From: Anaerolineae bacterium
GTDB lineage: Bacteria > Chloroflexota > Anaerolineae > JAADDB01
Reading direction: 5' to 3'
Length of the DNA stretch: 23,712 nucleotides
Assembly: GCA_015486895.1 (NCBI GenBank)
Contig: WFQT01000306.1
Location: 1 to 23,712 of the forward strand
Under the pieces are notes generated by a model, which ran no database searches, was not told where the DNA came from, and saw only the letters and a list, made by a program, of their open reading frames with translations. Shown here in pieces: positions 16,101-23,474 of this stretch (its first letter is position 1; every line of letters starts with the position of its first letter). The position numbers were made by a program, and so were the translations under genes.

Positions 16101-16180
16101 AACCACGGGTTGCACAGATTTTCACGGATCTTTGGCATATTCAATCTGTGTAATCCGTGCAATTCTGTGGTCCATTTTCT
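16101..16180. repeat. Phased ATCTGTG/CACGGAT inverted repeat (copy 2)
   Basis: The right half reads ATCTGTGta, ATCCGTGca, ATTCTGTGgt at about 9-10 base spacing and ends in CCATTTTC. The left half (from AACCACGGG) is its imperfect reverse complement, containing CACAGATT and CACGGATC. The two arms are separated by about 10 bases. The unit, spacing and CCATTTTC ending recur at 17353-17390. Confidence 0.7.
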
Positions 16181-16241
16181 GGCACCATGTACAAGAATTT
16201 CACCGAACAATCGGACAGCTATCTATGCAAAACAAGCAGCA

Positions 16242-16955
16242 TCATGACGGGCTCAGGATACGCCCACAACTACCGCAATAAGCAAGATCACCGCCGTACA
16301 TTACAGCTTGTTGAATGCTCTCCGGCACAGAAATTCCGCAAACAGAGCAACGATGATCCTCCAATCGGGCAACAGCAATGCCACCTTTCCGCGCCCGAAG
16401 GTGTTCGTAAAGTTGCAAATCAGCAGTTGCGATGGAATCCACCAGAGCCTGGCGATCAGATTGCAGCTTTGCAAGCACTTGCTCCACCTGCTCAATCTCT
16501 GCCAGCAACTGCGATAGGATCTGATGCCAACGAGACTCTTCCGTCTTGAGGGTATGCTGCAATTCTTGCTCCTGCCCTTCCAGTTGTTCGTATTGCATCA
16601 TGAGATCAAGCTGACGGTCTTCCAGCGCAGATAAATGTTTCTTCATACTAAGGACATTGGCTTGTTGAGAGGCAATTTCTTTGGGGTTGGTCACACGACC
16701 ACTGTACAGAGCGGATTCTATCTGCTTAATCTTAGCTTCCAATCCTTGGGTAGTCAATTCTGCATCGGTCAGCTCTGTTTCGCTGTGGCGCAACTGTTGG
16801 CGCAAACTGGTGAGAGCCTCCTTTGTAGTTGACAATGTTTCCGGCTCGGTCAACTGCGCTCGCAATGCGGACAACTGCTTCTCATTGCGAGCGATCTGTA
16901 AGTCGATTTGCTGCAACCGGTATAGCGCTTTAGCTCTATGCACGTTGATCACCAT
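16242..16955 (-). CDS. Coiled-coil C4 zinc-ribbon protein (DUF164/CT398-like)
   Basis: A 237-residue cytoplasmic protein. Residues about 5-185 are a long antiparallel coiled coil rich in Leu, Gln and Glu. The C-terminus has two Cys pairs, CSVCG and CGSCG, about 23 residues apart, forming a C4 zinc ribbon. The segment RVTNPKEIASQQ is typical of the family. Length matches the usual 230-250. Members are widespread and proposed to bind nucleic acid or act as chaperone/tethering factors; the exact role is not established. The ATG at 16955 was chosen because translation from it gives the usual N-terminus (VHRAKALYRLQQID). The frame upstream to 17096 runs through the promoter and does not look like protein. 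There is no strong Shine-Dalgarno site before this ATG. Confidence 0.88.
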   Translation of the reverse strand: MVINVHRAKALYRLQQIDLQIARNEKQLSALRAQLTEPETLSTTKEALTSLRQQLRHSETELTDAELTTQGLEAKIKQIESALYSGRVTNPKEIASQQANVLSMKKHLSALEDRQLDLMMQYEQLEGQEQELQHTLKTEESRWHQILSQLLAEIEQVEQVLAKLQSDRQALVDSIATADLQLYEHLRARKGGIAVARLEDHRCSVCGISVPESIQQAVMYGGDLAYCGSCGRILSPS

Positions 16956-17006
16956 GGATGCGGATAAAATATGTGAGGCCAAAAAAGTCCGCTGATTGTT
17001 TTCTTC

Positions 17007-17035
17007 ATTATAGCAGGATTTGCAGCAGACAACAA
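17007..17035 (-). promoter_or_regulatory. Sigma-70-type promoter for the zinc-ribbon gene
   Basis: On the minus strand a -35 TTGTTG (17035-17030) and a -10 TATAAT (17012-17007) are separated by exactly 17 nt. Transcription would start near 17000, about 45 nt before the ATG at 16955. Confidence 0.7.
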
Positions 17036-17172
17036 ATCCTCCAAGTAGAGGAAGCAAGTCAACAACCACTGAAAAAACAAGGATTCGAACACACAAAACC
17101 GACAGGAGGAGCGACCCATGGGTTGTCCTTAGTAGTCGTCTAAACTTTTCTTCCTGTTTTCCGTAGGAGTCG

Positions 17173-17305
17173 TCATGAGCCTCCGCTCACCACATAACGA
17201 CGAAAATAAGAACGCTGATTGCGCTGATTCTACAGATTAACGCAGATGATTTCTTAGGAATCTGCGGAAATCAGCGTTCATCTGCGTCATCAGCGTCCTA
17301 TTTTC
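17173..17305. repeat. Repeat element copy 3: 38-nt lead segment plus ATCAGCG/ATCTGCG inverted repeat
   Basis: The lead segment 17173-17210 is followed by an imperfect inverted repeat, 17202-17305, with 46-nt arms starting GAAAATA and ending TATTTTC around a 12-nt centre. Each arm is built of ATCAGCG and ATCTGCG units (or complements) at about 9-11 base steps. I see no open reading frame or transposase. Confidence 0.7.
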
Positions 17306-17315
17306 GGAACAGCTA

Positions 17316-17390
17316 TCATGGGCCTACGACACACCACAGCGGATGAGAATAAGCTCAGAGTTCATTTGTGTTAATCTGTATTCCATTTTC
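17316..17390. repeat. Repeat element copy 4: diverged lead segment plus short phased repeat
   Basis: Bases 17316-17353 are a diverged copy of 17173-17210: TCATGRGCCT, CACCACA and GARAATAAG match in order with the same total length of 38. They are followed by TTCATTTGTGTTAATCTG and CCATTTTC, ending at 17390. This makes a tandem pair with copy 3, with only a half repeat retained. Confidence 0.6.
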
Positions 17391-17428
17391 AGAGAAACCG
17401 GCGTCAAACAGTACCTTGTTATTAGATG

Positions 17429-20212
17429 CTAAGGAACGATCTGCCAGGGCAAAAGGGAAACCGTCTCTCCGGATTTCGCCCCGGCATCGGAGCGAGGCAA
17501 GCGCGGCAACCCAGGAGCCCCGGCATCATAAACACCCACCTCTAACCGATAGGCGCTGCCTGGTGACGCGGTAATGGGAATAGCTAACCGGAATGTTGTT
17601 ATCACTACTTCCCCAGCGAACCAACTTGCGGTCATATGGCGCTCGCCGCCAAGCAAACAATCATCCTGGGAAACAACACGGCCATCCGGTCCCAATAGAT
17701 GCACAAAGCCGGTCCAAGAACGATCCATCTCCCGCACCGCCTGCCATGCTAAAGTCAACGTTAATTTCTCGCCGGGGTGCCCTTGCTGCGGCAAGCCGTT
17801 TACACCAGCCAAGAACAAGCGGCCGCCGAACTCAGCGGAAACTGGAATTTGCAAAGGCGGTAAGTGGAAGACACGGTGGCCAGGCTGCAGCGGCAATATT
17901 GCCAGCTCCCGCTCATGCACAACGCCAGCGCTCCCCTGCCAAGATAGGAAGAACCGCCAGTTCGTAACCCCTTCCTGTCGGGGCAAGCGAATAAACGCTT
18001 GAGTGTGCAGCAAATCAGCCGCCGTCCAGGAAAGCGCCGGCGCCGCGGTCAATGAACGCCAGGGCCCGGCCACTTCCTCACCACCGGACGAGCGCAACAT
18101 CCAACGCCAGCGATCCGTCGGCAGCGGCGAACGTTTCCCCTTCCACCAAACATCTAAGTGCAGCCGCTGCCCCGCCTCACCCGACGGCGGCACCAACTGC
18201 CAGTAAGCCGGAGCAACCGTCATGCCCATTGCCGGGACGGCCTGAGCATCCGCCAGCAAATCAGCAGCTGTAGCGGGCCGGGGACGAGACAACTTCACCG
18301 GCAAGAACACTTCTTTCCCCAAGAAATGCCCGTCGGCTGCCAAGGCATCCCACCCGTGAGGCGCAGTGGTGTCGTACAACCTCAGCGCCAAATGATATTC
18401 ACCGGCCGGCGTTCCCGGCCCGGCGGGCAAAGCAATATAGCCGGGTACCAATTCTCCCGGCTGCCAACGGAAAGCAGGATCGTTGTAGCCGGCCGGCCGG
18501 CGATCTCCCTCACCCCACAGGTTGCCCTCCCCATCCAGCAACCGGTAGGAGATCTTCACATCCGACGATAGGGGCTGCAAAGCGCGATAATAAAGGGTCA
18601 CCTCATCACTTTTCCGCTGCGTGTAGCCGACAAGGGCTATTTTCCTGGCAAAAAGGACATCCAGCGACACAGCCGGCACAGCTTGGAAACGGACGCCCCG
18701 AGGCAGGCGAAAATGACGCAATCGCAAATGCCAAAAGCTCGCCGAGACCGGCATTTCCCTCCCCTGCCGGGCGAGCAAATGGGAGACAATGCCATTAGGA
18801 TCAACAATGTCGTCCTGCCAGAGCAGCAGCCAGACCCCGGCGTGACCAGCAACTTTCTCATTCAACACTTGCACTACATCAGGCCGGATAATTTTGTTGA
18901 CATTTAGCAGGCCAGCGTCGGGCAGAGGGATAACCGGTAACCCCGGGGCATAGTATGCCACCGCCGGGCGCATATGCCCAGAGAGAAGCAGCACTGGCTC
19001 ATCCGGAGCCCGGTTCACCTGCAAATAGGTAACAGCGCCGCGGAAATCCGGTTTGCTGAAAGCGGGATCGGTGAACCAGTTATGCAATGCGTAGCTGTTC
19101 GTGCCTAAAAGAAAGAACAAGCTCGCCGCTACAACCCCTTTCCCCAAAAAAGTGAACCGGCGCGGCCAATGCCACAACGCCAGGAGACCGCCAACTTGAA
19201 GCAACAACCAGGCCGGATAGCTTACCAATAAGTAGCGGGGATGAAATTTTGGCACCCGGTAAGCCATGAGGAATAAAAAGAACGGCGGCAAAAAGAGCCA
19301 GCCAGCCAGGAAGAACCAACGCCATACTTTCCCTTGACGCCAGGTTTCCCAGAGCAAGGCGGCCAGCGACAAAAAGAAGATCAGCAGGAACACCAGCAAA
19401 AAGCGCAGAGCTACTGGCTCCAGGACCGTTTCCGTAGCCGCCCAGGTGAAATTTTCCAGCCAGGCCCGCAGAGCCAAATGCCATTGCAATATACCTTGGA
19501 GATAACCATGCGCTTGCTCTGCTCGCTGCCATGGCACCACAGCCCAAGGCAAATAGCCAAGTAAGAGCAGTAAGGTTAGCTTGCCCCCCTGCCATAGCCA
19601 GCGCCGGTCGTTATCCCGGCGCCAGCGCCAGAGCAGGGCAACGTAAAAGAGCGGCAGCAGGAGAAAAGCGCTGTAATGAGCGTAAAGTGCCCCCAAAAGC
19701 AGGAAACCAGTCCCCAGCCAGCAGCGACCACAGGCAGGGCCACGATGCAGCCAGCGGATGAATAACCATAGAGTCGCCGCCGCCAAAGCGGTCACCAACG
19801 CGTACATGCGCGCTTCTTGAGCGTAATAAACCAGCAACGGCGATGCTGCTCCTGACAAAAGGGCCAGCAAGCCACCCTCCTCCCCGAACCAGCGGCGGCC
19901 AAAAGCGAACAGCAGCGGCAGCAACAGAAAGCCACTCCAGGCAGAAAGGAAGCGGGCCGACCAGGCGGACCGGCCACTCAGACGCTCGCTTAACCAAAGG
20001 AGGTATGCATGCAAGGGAGGGTGATTATCATGGGCGGCCAGCGTTGCCTGTCTTGAAAATGGAGCACTGCTATTTTGGATGCTGACCGCTTCGTCATACC
20101 AGATACTTTGTCGATCCAGTTGATAGAGCCGCAGCCCCCAGCCGCCCAGAACCAGCAGCATCAATAGTAACCAGGCCAACAGACGGCGAAGGTACAAACG
20201 CTTTCCGGCCAT
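17429..20212 (-). CDS. GT39-family membrane glycosyltransferase with C-terminal beta-modules
   Basis: A 927-residue membrane protein. Residues 1-375 are a GT-C fold with about ten to twelve hydrophobic helices. The first extracytoplasmic loop has WYDEA (38-42; D40/E41, the catalytic acidic pair of PMT/ArnT-like enzymes) and NHPPLHAYLLW (63-73). It would use a polyprenyl-linked sugar donor to modify a lipid, glycan or protein outside the membrane. About 550 further residues are soluble, with at least two related beta-sandwich modules (about 517-615 and 795-900) sharing the pattern V-x-L-x-[YW]-x-A ... L-[LG]-[DP]-x-G ... PGE ... [PS]-x-G-x-[EY]-x-L ... [LV]-Y-D. The ATG lies 5 nt after the aminotransferase stop, with TGAGGG just ahead. 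Substrate is unknown. Family confidence is high. Confidence 0.88.
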   Translation of the reverse strand: MAGKRLYLRRLLAWLLLMLLVLGGWGLRLYQLDRQSIWYDEAVSIQNSSAPFSRQATLAAHDNHPPLHAYLLWLSERLSGRSAWSARFLSAWSGFLLLPLLFAFGRRWFGEEGGLLALLSGAASPLLVYYAQEARMYALVTALAAATLWLFIRWLHRGPACGRCWLGTGFLLLGALYAHYSAFLLLPLFYVALLWRWRRDNDRRWLWQGGKLTLLLLLGYLPWAVVPWQRAEQAHGYLQGILQWHLALRAWLENFTWAATETVLEPVALRFLLVFLLIFFLSLAALLWETWRQGKVWRWFFLAGWLFLPPFFLFLMAYRVPKFHPRYLLVSYPAWLLLQVGGLLALWHWPRRFTFLGKGVVAASLFFLLGTNSYALHNWFTDPAFSKPDFRGAVTYLQVNRAPDEPVLLLSGHMRPAVAYYAPGLPVIPLPDAGLLNVNKIIRPDVVQVLNEKVAGHAGVWLLLWQDDIVDPNGIVSHLLARQGREMPVSASFWHLRLRHFRLPRGVRFQAVPAVSLDVLFARKIALVGYTQRKSDEVTLYYRALQPLSSDVKISYRLLDGEGNLWGEGDRRPAGYNDPAFRWQPGELVPGYIALPAGPGTPAGEYHLALRLYDTTAPHGWDALAADGHFLGKEVFLPVKLSRPRPATAADLLADAQAVPAMGMTVAPAYWQLVPPSGEAGQRLHLDVWWKGKRSPLPTDRWRWMLRSSGGEEVAGPWRSLTAAPALSWTAADLLHTQAFIRLPRQEGVTNWRFFLSWQGSAGVVHERELAILPLQPGHRVFHLPPLQIPVSAEFGGRLFLAGVNGLPQQGHPGEKLTLTLAWQAVREMDRSWTGFVHLLGPDGRVVSQDDCLLGGERHMTASWFAGEVVITTFRLAIPITASPGSAYRLEVGVYDAGAPGLPRLPRSDAGAKSGETVSLLPWQIVP

Positions 20213-20217
20213 GGCCC

Positions 20218-21318
20218 TCAGGAGAGCGCGCCCAGAACGGTCGCCGCCACTTTATTTTGCTGCTCGGCGCTGATTTCGGGGAACATAGGCAGGCTGATGA
20301 CTTCACGAGCGCAAGCCTCCGAAATAGGAAAATCCCCTTCCCCGTAACCGAGATAGGCGAACGCCGGCTGCAAATGCAACGGAAGTGGGTAGTGAATACC
20401 ATAACCGATCCCAGCAGCACTCAGGGCTCTTGTCACCGCCTCGCGATCCGGTGTGCGCACCACGTAACAATGGTAGACATGGCGCACATCCGGGTGTTCT
20501 GCCGGTGTCACCACCGGCGAATTGGCAAAAAGATGATTGTAGCGAGAAGCAGCTTGTCGGCGTCCCTCATTCCACGCATCTAAATAGGGCAATTTCACGT
20601 CCAAAATAGCCGCTTGCATGCTATCTAACCGCTCGCCAAGGCCCAAGATCTGGTGGTGATAGCGGTCACTGCTGCCATGGTGGCGGAGCAGGCGCACTTT
20701 CTCCGTCAACGCGTCGTCGTCGGTCACCACCGCCCCACCGTCACCGTAAGCGCCTAAGTTTTTGCTGGGATAAAAGCTGTAACAAGCTATGTCGCCCAGA
20801 GTACCGGTGCGCTGTCCTTTATACTCTGCACCGTGGGCTTGAGCAGCATCTTCAATAACCCACAGATGGTGGCGGCGAGCAATTTCGTTGATATGATCCA
20901 TATCCGCCGGCTGGCCAAAAAGGTGCACCGGAATGATCGCTTTCGTGCGTGGCGTCACAGCACTTTCGATTGCATCAGGGTCAATGTCATAGGTCTCAGG
21001 ATCAATGTCGACAAAAATGGGCTTAGCACCCAAATTTGCCACCATTTCTGCCGTCGCGACAAATGTGAATGGGGTAGTGATCACTTCATCGCCGCGGCCA
21101 ACGCCGACGGCGCGCAACGACAAGTCCAACGCCGCCGTGCCGGAGGCAACACCGACAGCGTGCTTAGCATGACAGTAATCGGCGAAGTGCTCCTCAAAAC
21201 GTTGCACTTCCGGCCCCAAAATAAATGCCGTGTTTTCTAAAACGCGCTGCATCGCACTCTGCATCTGCGGGCGCAGCGCCGCGTATTGCTGCTTCAAATC
21301 AACCAAAGGAATACTCAC
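20218..21318 (-). CDS. DegT/DnrJ/EryC1/StrS-family PLP aminotransferase
   Basis: A 366-residue PLP enzyme that transfers an amino group, usually from glutamate, to a keto-sugar nucleotide. The fold type I signatures are present: SGTAALDLSL (59-68), PFTFVATAE (83-91), D157 in IEDAAQAHGAEY, and the PLP-binding Lys186 in SFYPSKNLGAYGDGG. Its overall length and ending are typical. The start is a GTG whose last two bases overlap the upstream stop (GTGA, 4 nt), with AAAGGAG 8 nt ahead. The glycosyltransferase begins 5 nt after its stop, so the product is probably an amino-sugar used in envelope glycan. The exact sugar cannot be told from sequence. Confidence in the family is very high. Confidence 0.94.
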   Translation of the reverse strand: MSIPLVDLKQQYAALRPQMQSAMQRVLENTAFILGPEVQRFEEHFADYCHAKHAVGVASGTAALDLSLRAVGVGRGDEVITTPFTFVATAEMVANLGAKPIFVDIDPETYDIDPDAIESAVTPRTKAIIPVHLFGQPADMDHINEIARRHHLWVIEDAAQAHGAEYKGQRTGTLGDIACYSFYPSKNLGAYGDGGAVVTDDDALTEKVRLLRHHGSSDRYHHQILGLGERLDSMQAAILDVKLPYLDAWNEGRRQAASRYNHLFANSPVVTPAEHPDVRHVYHCYVVRTPDREAVTRALSAAGIGYGIHYPLPLHLQPAFAYLGYGEGDFPISEACAREVISLPMFPEISAEQQNKVAATVLGALS

Positions 21319-21530
21319 AAAAGACGCTCCTTTGCCGCCTGTGTCTGTTCCTCAAGTTTAGTTTTCAGTTGCCGGCCTTGTATCTCTACTCGTTCCTGCA
21401 ATGGCTTCGCTTGCCGGGCCACACTACCAACCAAGTCCGCAACTTCATCTGCTTCACCGGCCAATTCCTTCACCACCAAAATACCTACGGCCACTCCCAC
21501 GAAAAAGCCAAGGAAAAATGAGGTTTTCAA
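21315..21530 (-). CDS. YtxH-like small membrane protein
   Basis: A 71-residue protein with one N-terminal membrane helix (about 4-21, FFLGFFVGVAVGILVVKE, Gly-rich as in YtxH/gas-vesicle-type anchors). An amphipathic helical tail rich in Lys, Glu and Gln follows. I take a TTG at 21530 as start: a full AGGAGG (21538-21543) lies 7 nt ahead, and the TTG overlaps the preceding stop as TTGA. The in-frame ATG 48 nt upstream would add a hydrophilic stretch that overlaps the previous gene. Its stop overlaps the next gene's GTG by 4 nt. Family members are often stress or envelope related; function is unknown. Confidence 0.75.
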   Translation of the reverse strand: MKTSFFLGFFVGVAVGILVVKELAGEADEVADLVGSVARQAKPLQERVEIQGRQLKTKLEEQTQAAKERLL

Positions 21531-21838
21531 GCTACTTCCTCCTTTCCTTTCCTGGCAAAGCCCATTTTCGTCTTCCAAAGGAAACGCACCGTCTGTTTTG
21601 CTGCCGCTGCGGCGGCGGTAACTTTCACCGTGGGCGTTACCACCGACTCATTAACAAAATGGGCCGTCCCTTGCACCGTCTGGGCCGTGTCTTGCAAAGA
21701 GGCCACTAACGGCTTGATTTCCTGCTCCAATAGTTTCACCAGCCGGTAGAGCTGCCAGGTCAAGAAAATCAGGGCCACACCGATTACAAAGGACTCAAAG
21801 GCTAAGATGATAATCGCGATGTCACGTACCGTTGCCAT
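21527..21838 (-). CDS. DUF948-like small membrane protein
   Basis: A 103-residue protein with one membrane helix near the N-terminus (about 8-28, IIILAFESFVIGVALIFLTWQL) followed by a long helical segment and a basic C-terminus (FARKGKEEVA). The pattern (N-terminal TM, then KLLEQEIKPLVASLQDTAQTVQ) resembles DUF948 general-stress proteins. The ATG has GGAG about 10 nt upstream. It is the first gene of the coupled run leading to the aminotransferase and glycosyltransferase, and a well-matched promoter lies about 110 nt upstream. Function is not established. Confidence 0.75.
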   Translation of the reverse strand: MATVRDIAIIILAFESFVIGVALIFLTWQLYRLVKLLEQEIKPLVASLQDTAQTVQGTAHFVNESVVTPTVKVTAAAAAAKQTVRFLWKTKMGFARKGKEEVA

Positions 21839-21950
21839 TGTCCCGAATCTCCTCTCGCACTACAATCACGGGCAACACCTCGTTTACAGGCACCACAAAG
21901 GCCCAAATAAGTTTCTTCTGTCGCTAAGGCAAATGCCCACACTTAGTTTA

Positions 21951-21979
21951 GTTATAATGCATTTTCCTGCCTCTGACAA
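21951..21979 (-). promoter_or_regulatory. Sigma-70-type promoter for the DUF948/YtxH/aminotransferase/GT39 operon
   Basis: On the minus strand -35 TTGTCA (21979-21974) and -10 TATAAC (21956-21951) are exactly 17 nt apart, each one mismatch from consensus. Transcription would start near 21944, leaving a leader of about 106 nt before the first ATG at 21838. Confidence 0.7.
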
Positions 21980-22074
21980 CTTCCGGTGGCGGGCATTCCA
22001 AACCATGGCCTGAAGACCGCCCAGTGACCTCATCTCCCAGTAGGCTCTGGACAAGGCTACAAAGCAGTTTCACA

Positions 22075-22344
22075 TCACTTTTTCTTGCTGCGGCCATAGC
22101 GCCACCATTGCACCAAAAAAAGTGCCATTACAGCGATGACGATATCTGGCAGCAGGCGTAACTGGCCATAAGGCCACCACCGCCAATCCAACAACACGGC
22201 CAAGCCCTGGCCTACAGCAAAGCCAACCAGCGCCCCTAACGCCAACCATAACAAATCCACCGGTCTCCGGGCCTGCCAGGTGCCAAAAGCAAAGGTTAGT
22301 AACAACACCACCAGGAAGCCCAAGAGAAAATCACTGCTATTCAT
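22075..22344 (-). CDS. Small membrane protein, three predicted TM helices
   Basis: An 89-residue hydrophobic protein with segments at about 5-22, 30-51 and 64-81 and a basic tail (RYGRSKKK). Its ATG overlaps the mnmA stop by 8 nt and has GGGAGAGGG just upstream, so it is probably translationally coupled to mnmA. I do not recognise a family. It may be membrane associated, but its role is not deducible from sequence. Confidence 0.7.
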   Translation of the reverse strand: MNSSDFLLGFLVVLLLTFAFGTWQARRPVDLLWLALGALVGFAVGQGLAVLLDWRWWPYGQLRLLPDIVIAVMALFLVQWWRYGRSKKK

Positions 22345-23422
22345 CTACCCTCTCCCGGCTAATCAAACCGCCGCCTAAACAACGCTCACCCTGATAAAAA
22401 ACCACCCCTTGGCCCGGGGTAATATCCCGTAAGGGCGAGTCGAAGCGCACCAACCAGTGATCATGGTCCAGCGGCGATAGCTCCGCAGCCGCGTCCACCG
22501 CTTTATAACGAATTTTCGCCGTTACGGCCGGGGATGATGGAGGGGTGCCAGCCACCCACGAAACTCGCTGTGCCACCAAAGTGCGGCGCCCCAATTCCGC
22601 GGCCGTGCCCACAACCAGTTCATTGCGCTCAGGGCACAATTCCAGTACGTACAACGGTTCCCTGGCAGCGATGCCCAATCCCTTCCGCTGGCCGACCGTG
22701 TAAAAAGGAAGCCCCCGATGCCAACCAACCACTTCCCCATCGCGGCGGACTACGGGCCCGGGGCGCAAAATCTCCGGGGCATGACGGCGCAAGAAATTGC
22801 GATAGTCATCCGCCACAAAACAAAGGTCCTGGCTTTCCGGCTTCTGCGCCACGGGCAAGCCCAACTCTACAGCCCGTTGGCGAATTTGCCTTTTCTCATA
22901 CACGCCCACCGGGAACAACAAGTGGGCTAAATGCTCCTGCTGGGCCATGTGCAGCACATACGACTGGTCTTTCTGCCGATCAACGCCCCGCAGTAATGTG
23001 TAGCGCCCCGCCTCATCCCGGCCAATACGACAATAATGGCCGGTCGCCAGGTAATCCGCGCCCTGCCCTAAAGAATAGCTTAAAAGCAAACCCAAACGCA
23101 ATCGCCGATTGCACGCCAGGCAGGGATTCGGTGTCAAGCCAGCAGCATAAGCGGCGACAAAGGGGTCGACCACTAACTGCTTAAAGAGCATGGCCATGTC
23201 AATAATCCGCAAGTGGATACCCAGCCGCTCTGTCACTTTTCGGGCATCTGCCTGGGCAGCAAGGGAACAGCAAGTGTTTTCCGCTCGTTCCCCGGGCAAC
23301 GATTCCGCCCAGAGACGCATCATTACCCCTTCAACCTGATATCCCTGTTCCAGTAGCAACGCCGCCGCCACGGAGCTATCTACCCCGCCGCTCATAGCGA
23401 CCAACACTCGCTTCTTTGTCAC
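22337..23422 (-). CDS. mnmA: tRNA-specific 2-thiouridylase MnmA
   Basis: A 361-residue enzyme that thiolates U34 of certain tRNAs (Lys, Glu, Gln), using sulfur relayed from a cysteine desulfurase. The PP-loop SGGVDSS (11-17) binds ATP. TPNPCLACN (97-105) carries Cys101 and Cys104, and Cys201 is in SQDLCFV; C104 and C201 correspond to the catalytic pair of E. coli MnmA. GHYCRI and FYTVGQRKGLG are also present. The extra Cys101 makes a CxxC pair. The start is a GTG at 23422 since no in-frame ATG fits; a short ATG frame upstream overlaps it but ends at once. Length is normal. It lies 52 nt after a recombinase gene and overlaps the following membrane protein. Confidence is high. Confidence 0.95.
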   Translation of the reverse strand: MTKKRVLVAMSGGVDSSVAAALLLEQGYQVEGVMMRLWAESLPGERAENTCCSLAAQADARKVTERLGIHLRIIDMAMLFKQLVVDPFVAAYAAGLTPNPCLACNRRLRLGLLLSYSLGQGADYLATGHYCRIGRDEAGRYTLLRGVDRQKDQSYVLHMAQQEHLAHLLFPVGVYEKRQIRQRAVELGLPVAQKPESQDLCFVADDYRNFLRRHAPEILRPGPVVRRDGEVVGWHRGLPFYTVGQRKGLGIAAREPLYVLELCPERNELVVGTAAELGRRTLVAQRVSWVAGTPPSSPAVTAKIRYKAVDAAAELSPLDHDHWLVRFDSPLRDITPGQGVVFYQGERCLGGGLISRERVDE

Positions 23423-23474
23423 CGGGATTCTTCTCTCATGTCAACCACTCGATTTGGAGAAGGTCTCGTCTCCG

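Larger units (their letters stand above)
15870..16241. other. Intergenic region between zinc-ribbon gene and protease
   Basis: It contains the 5' leader of the protease (with the strong ribosome-site motif) and the inverted phased repeat at 16101-16180. No gene and no convincing -35/-10 pair for the protease were found. Confidence 0.6.
16956..17428. other. Intergenic region between the glycosyltransferase and zinc-ribbon genes
   Basis: It contains the zinc-ribbon promoter and two tandem diverged copies of the dispersed repeat, each preceded by a related 38-nt segment. No gene is supported. No terminator with a stem and T-tract was seen after the glycosyltransferase. Confidence 0.6.

Noticed and set aside
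16956..17096. 47-residue N-terminal extension of the zinc-ribbon protein
   Set aside because: It runs across a well-matched promoter, and the family starts at the downstream ATG.
17202..17305. CRISPR array
   Set aside because: Units are 7-8 bases with 2-3 base gaps, not 23-47-base repeats with unique spacers, and no cas gene is nearby.
21953..21958. Plus-strand TATAAT in the 21839-22074 spacer
   Set aside because: There is no -35 at suitable spacing and no plus-strand gene downstream; it overlaps the better minus-strand promoter.
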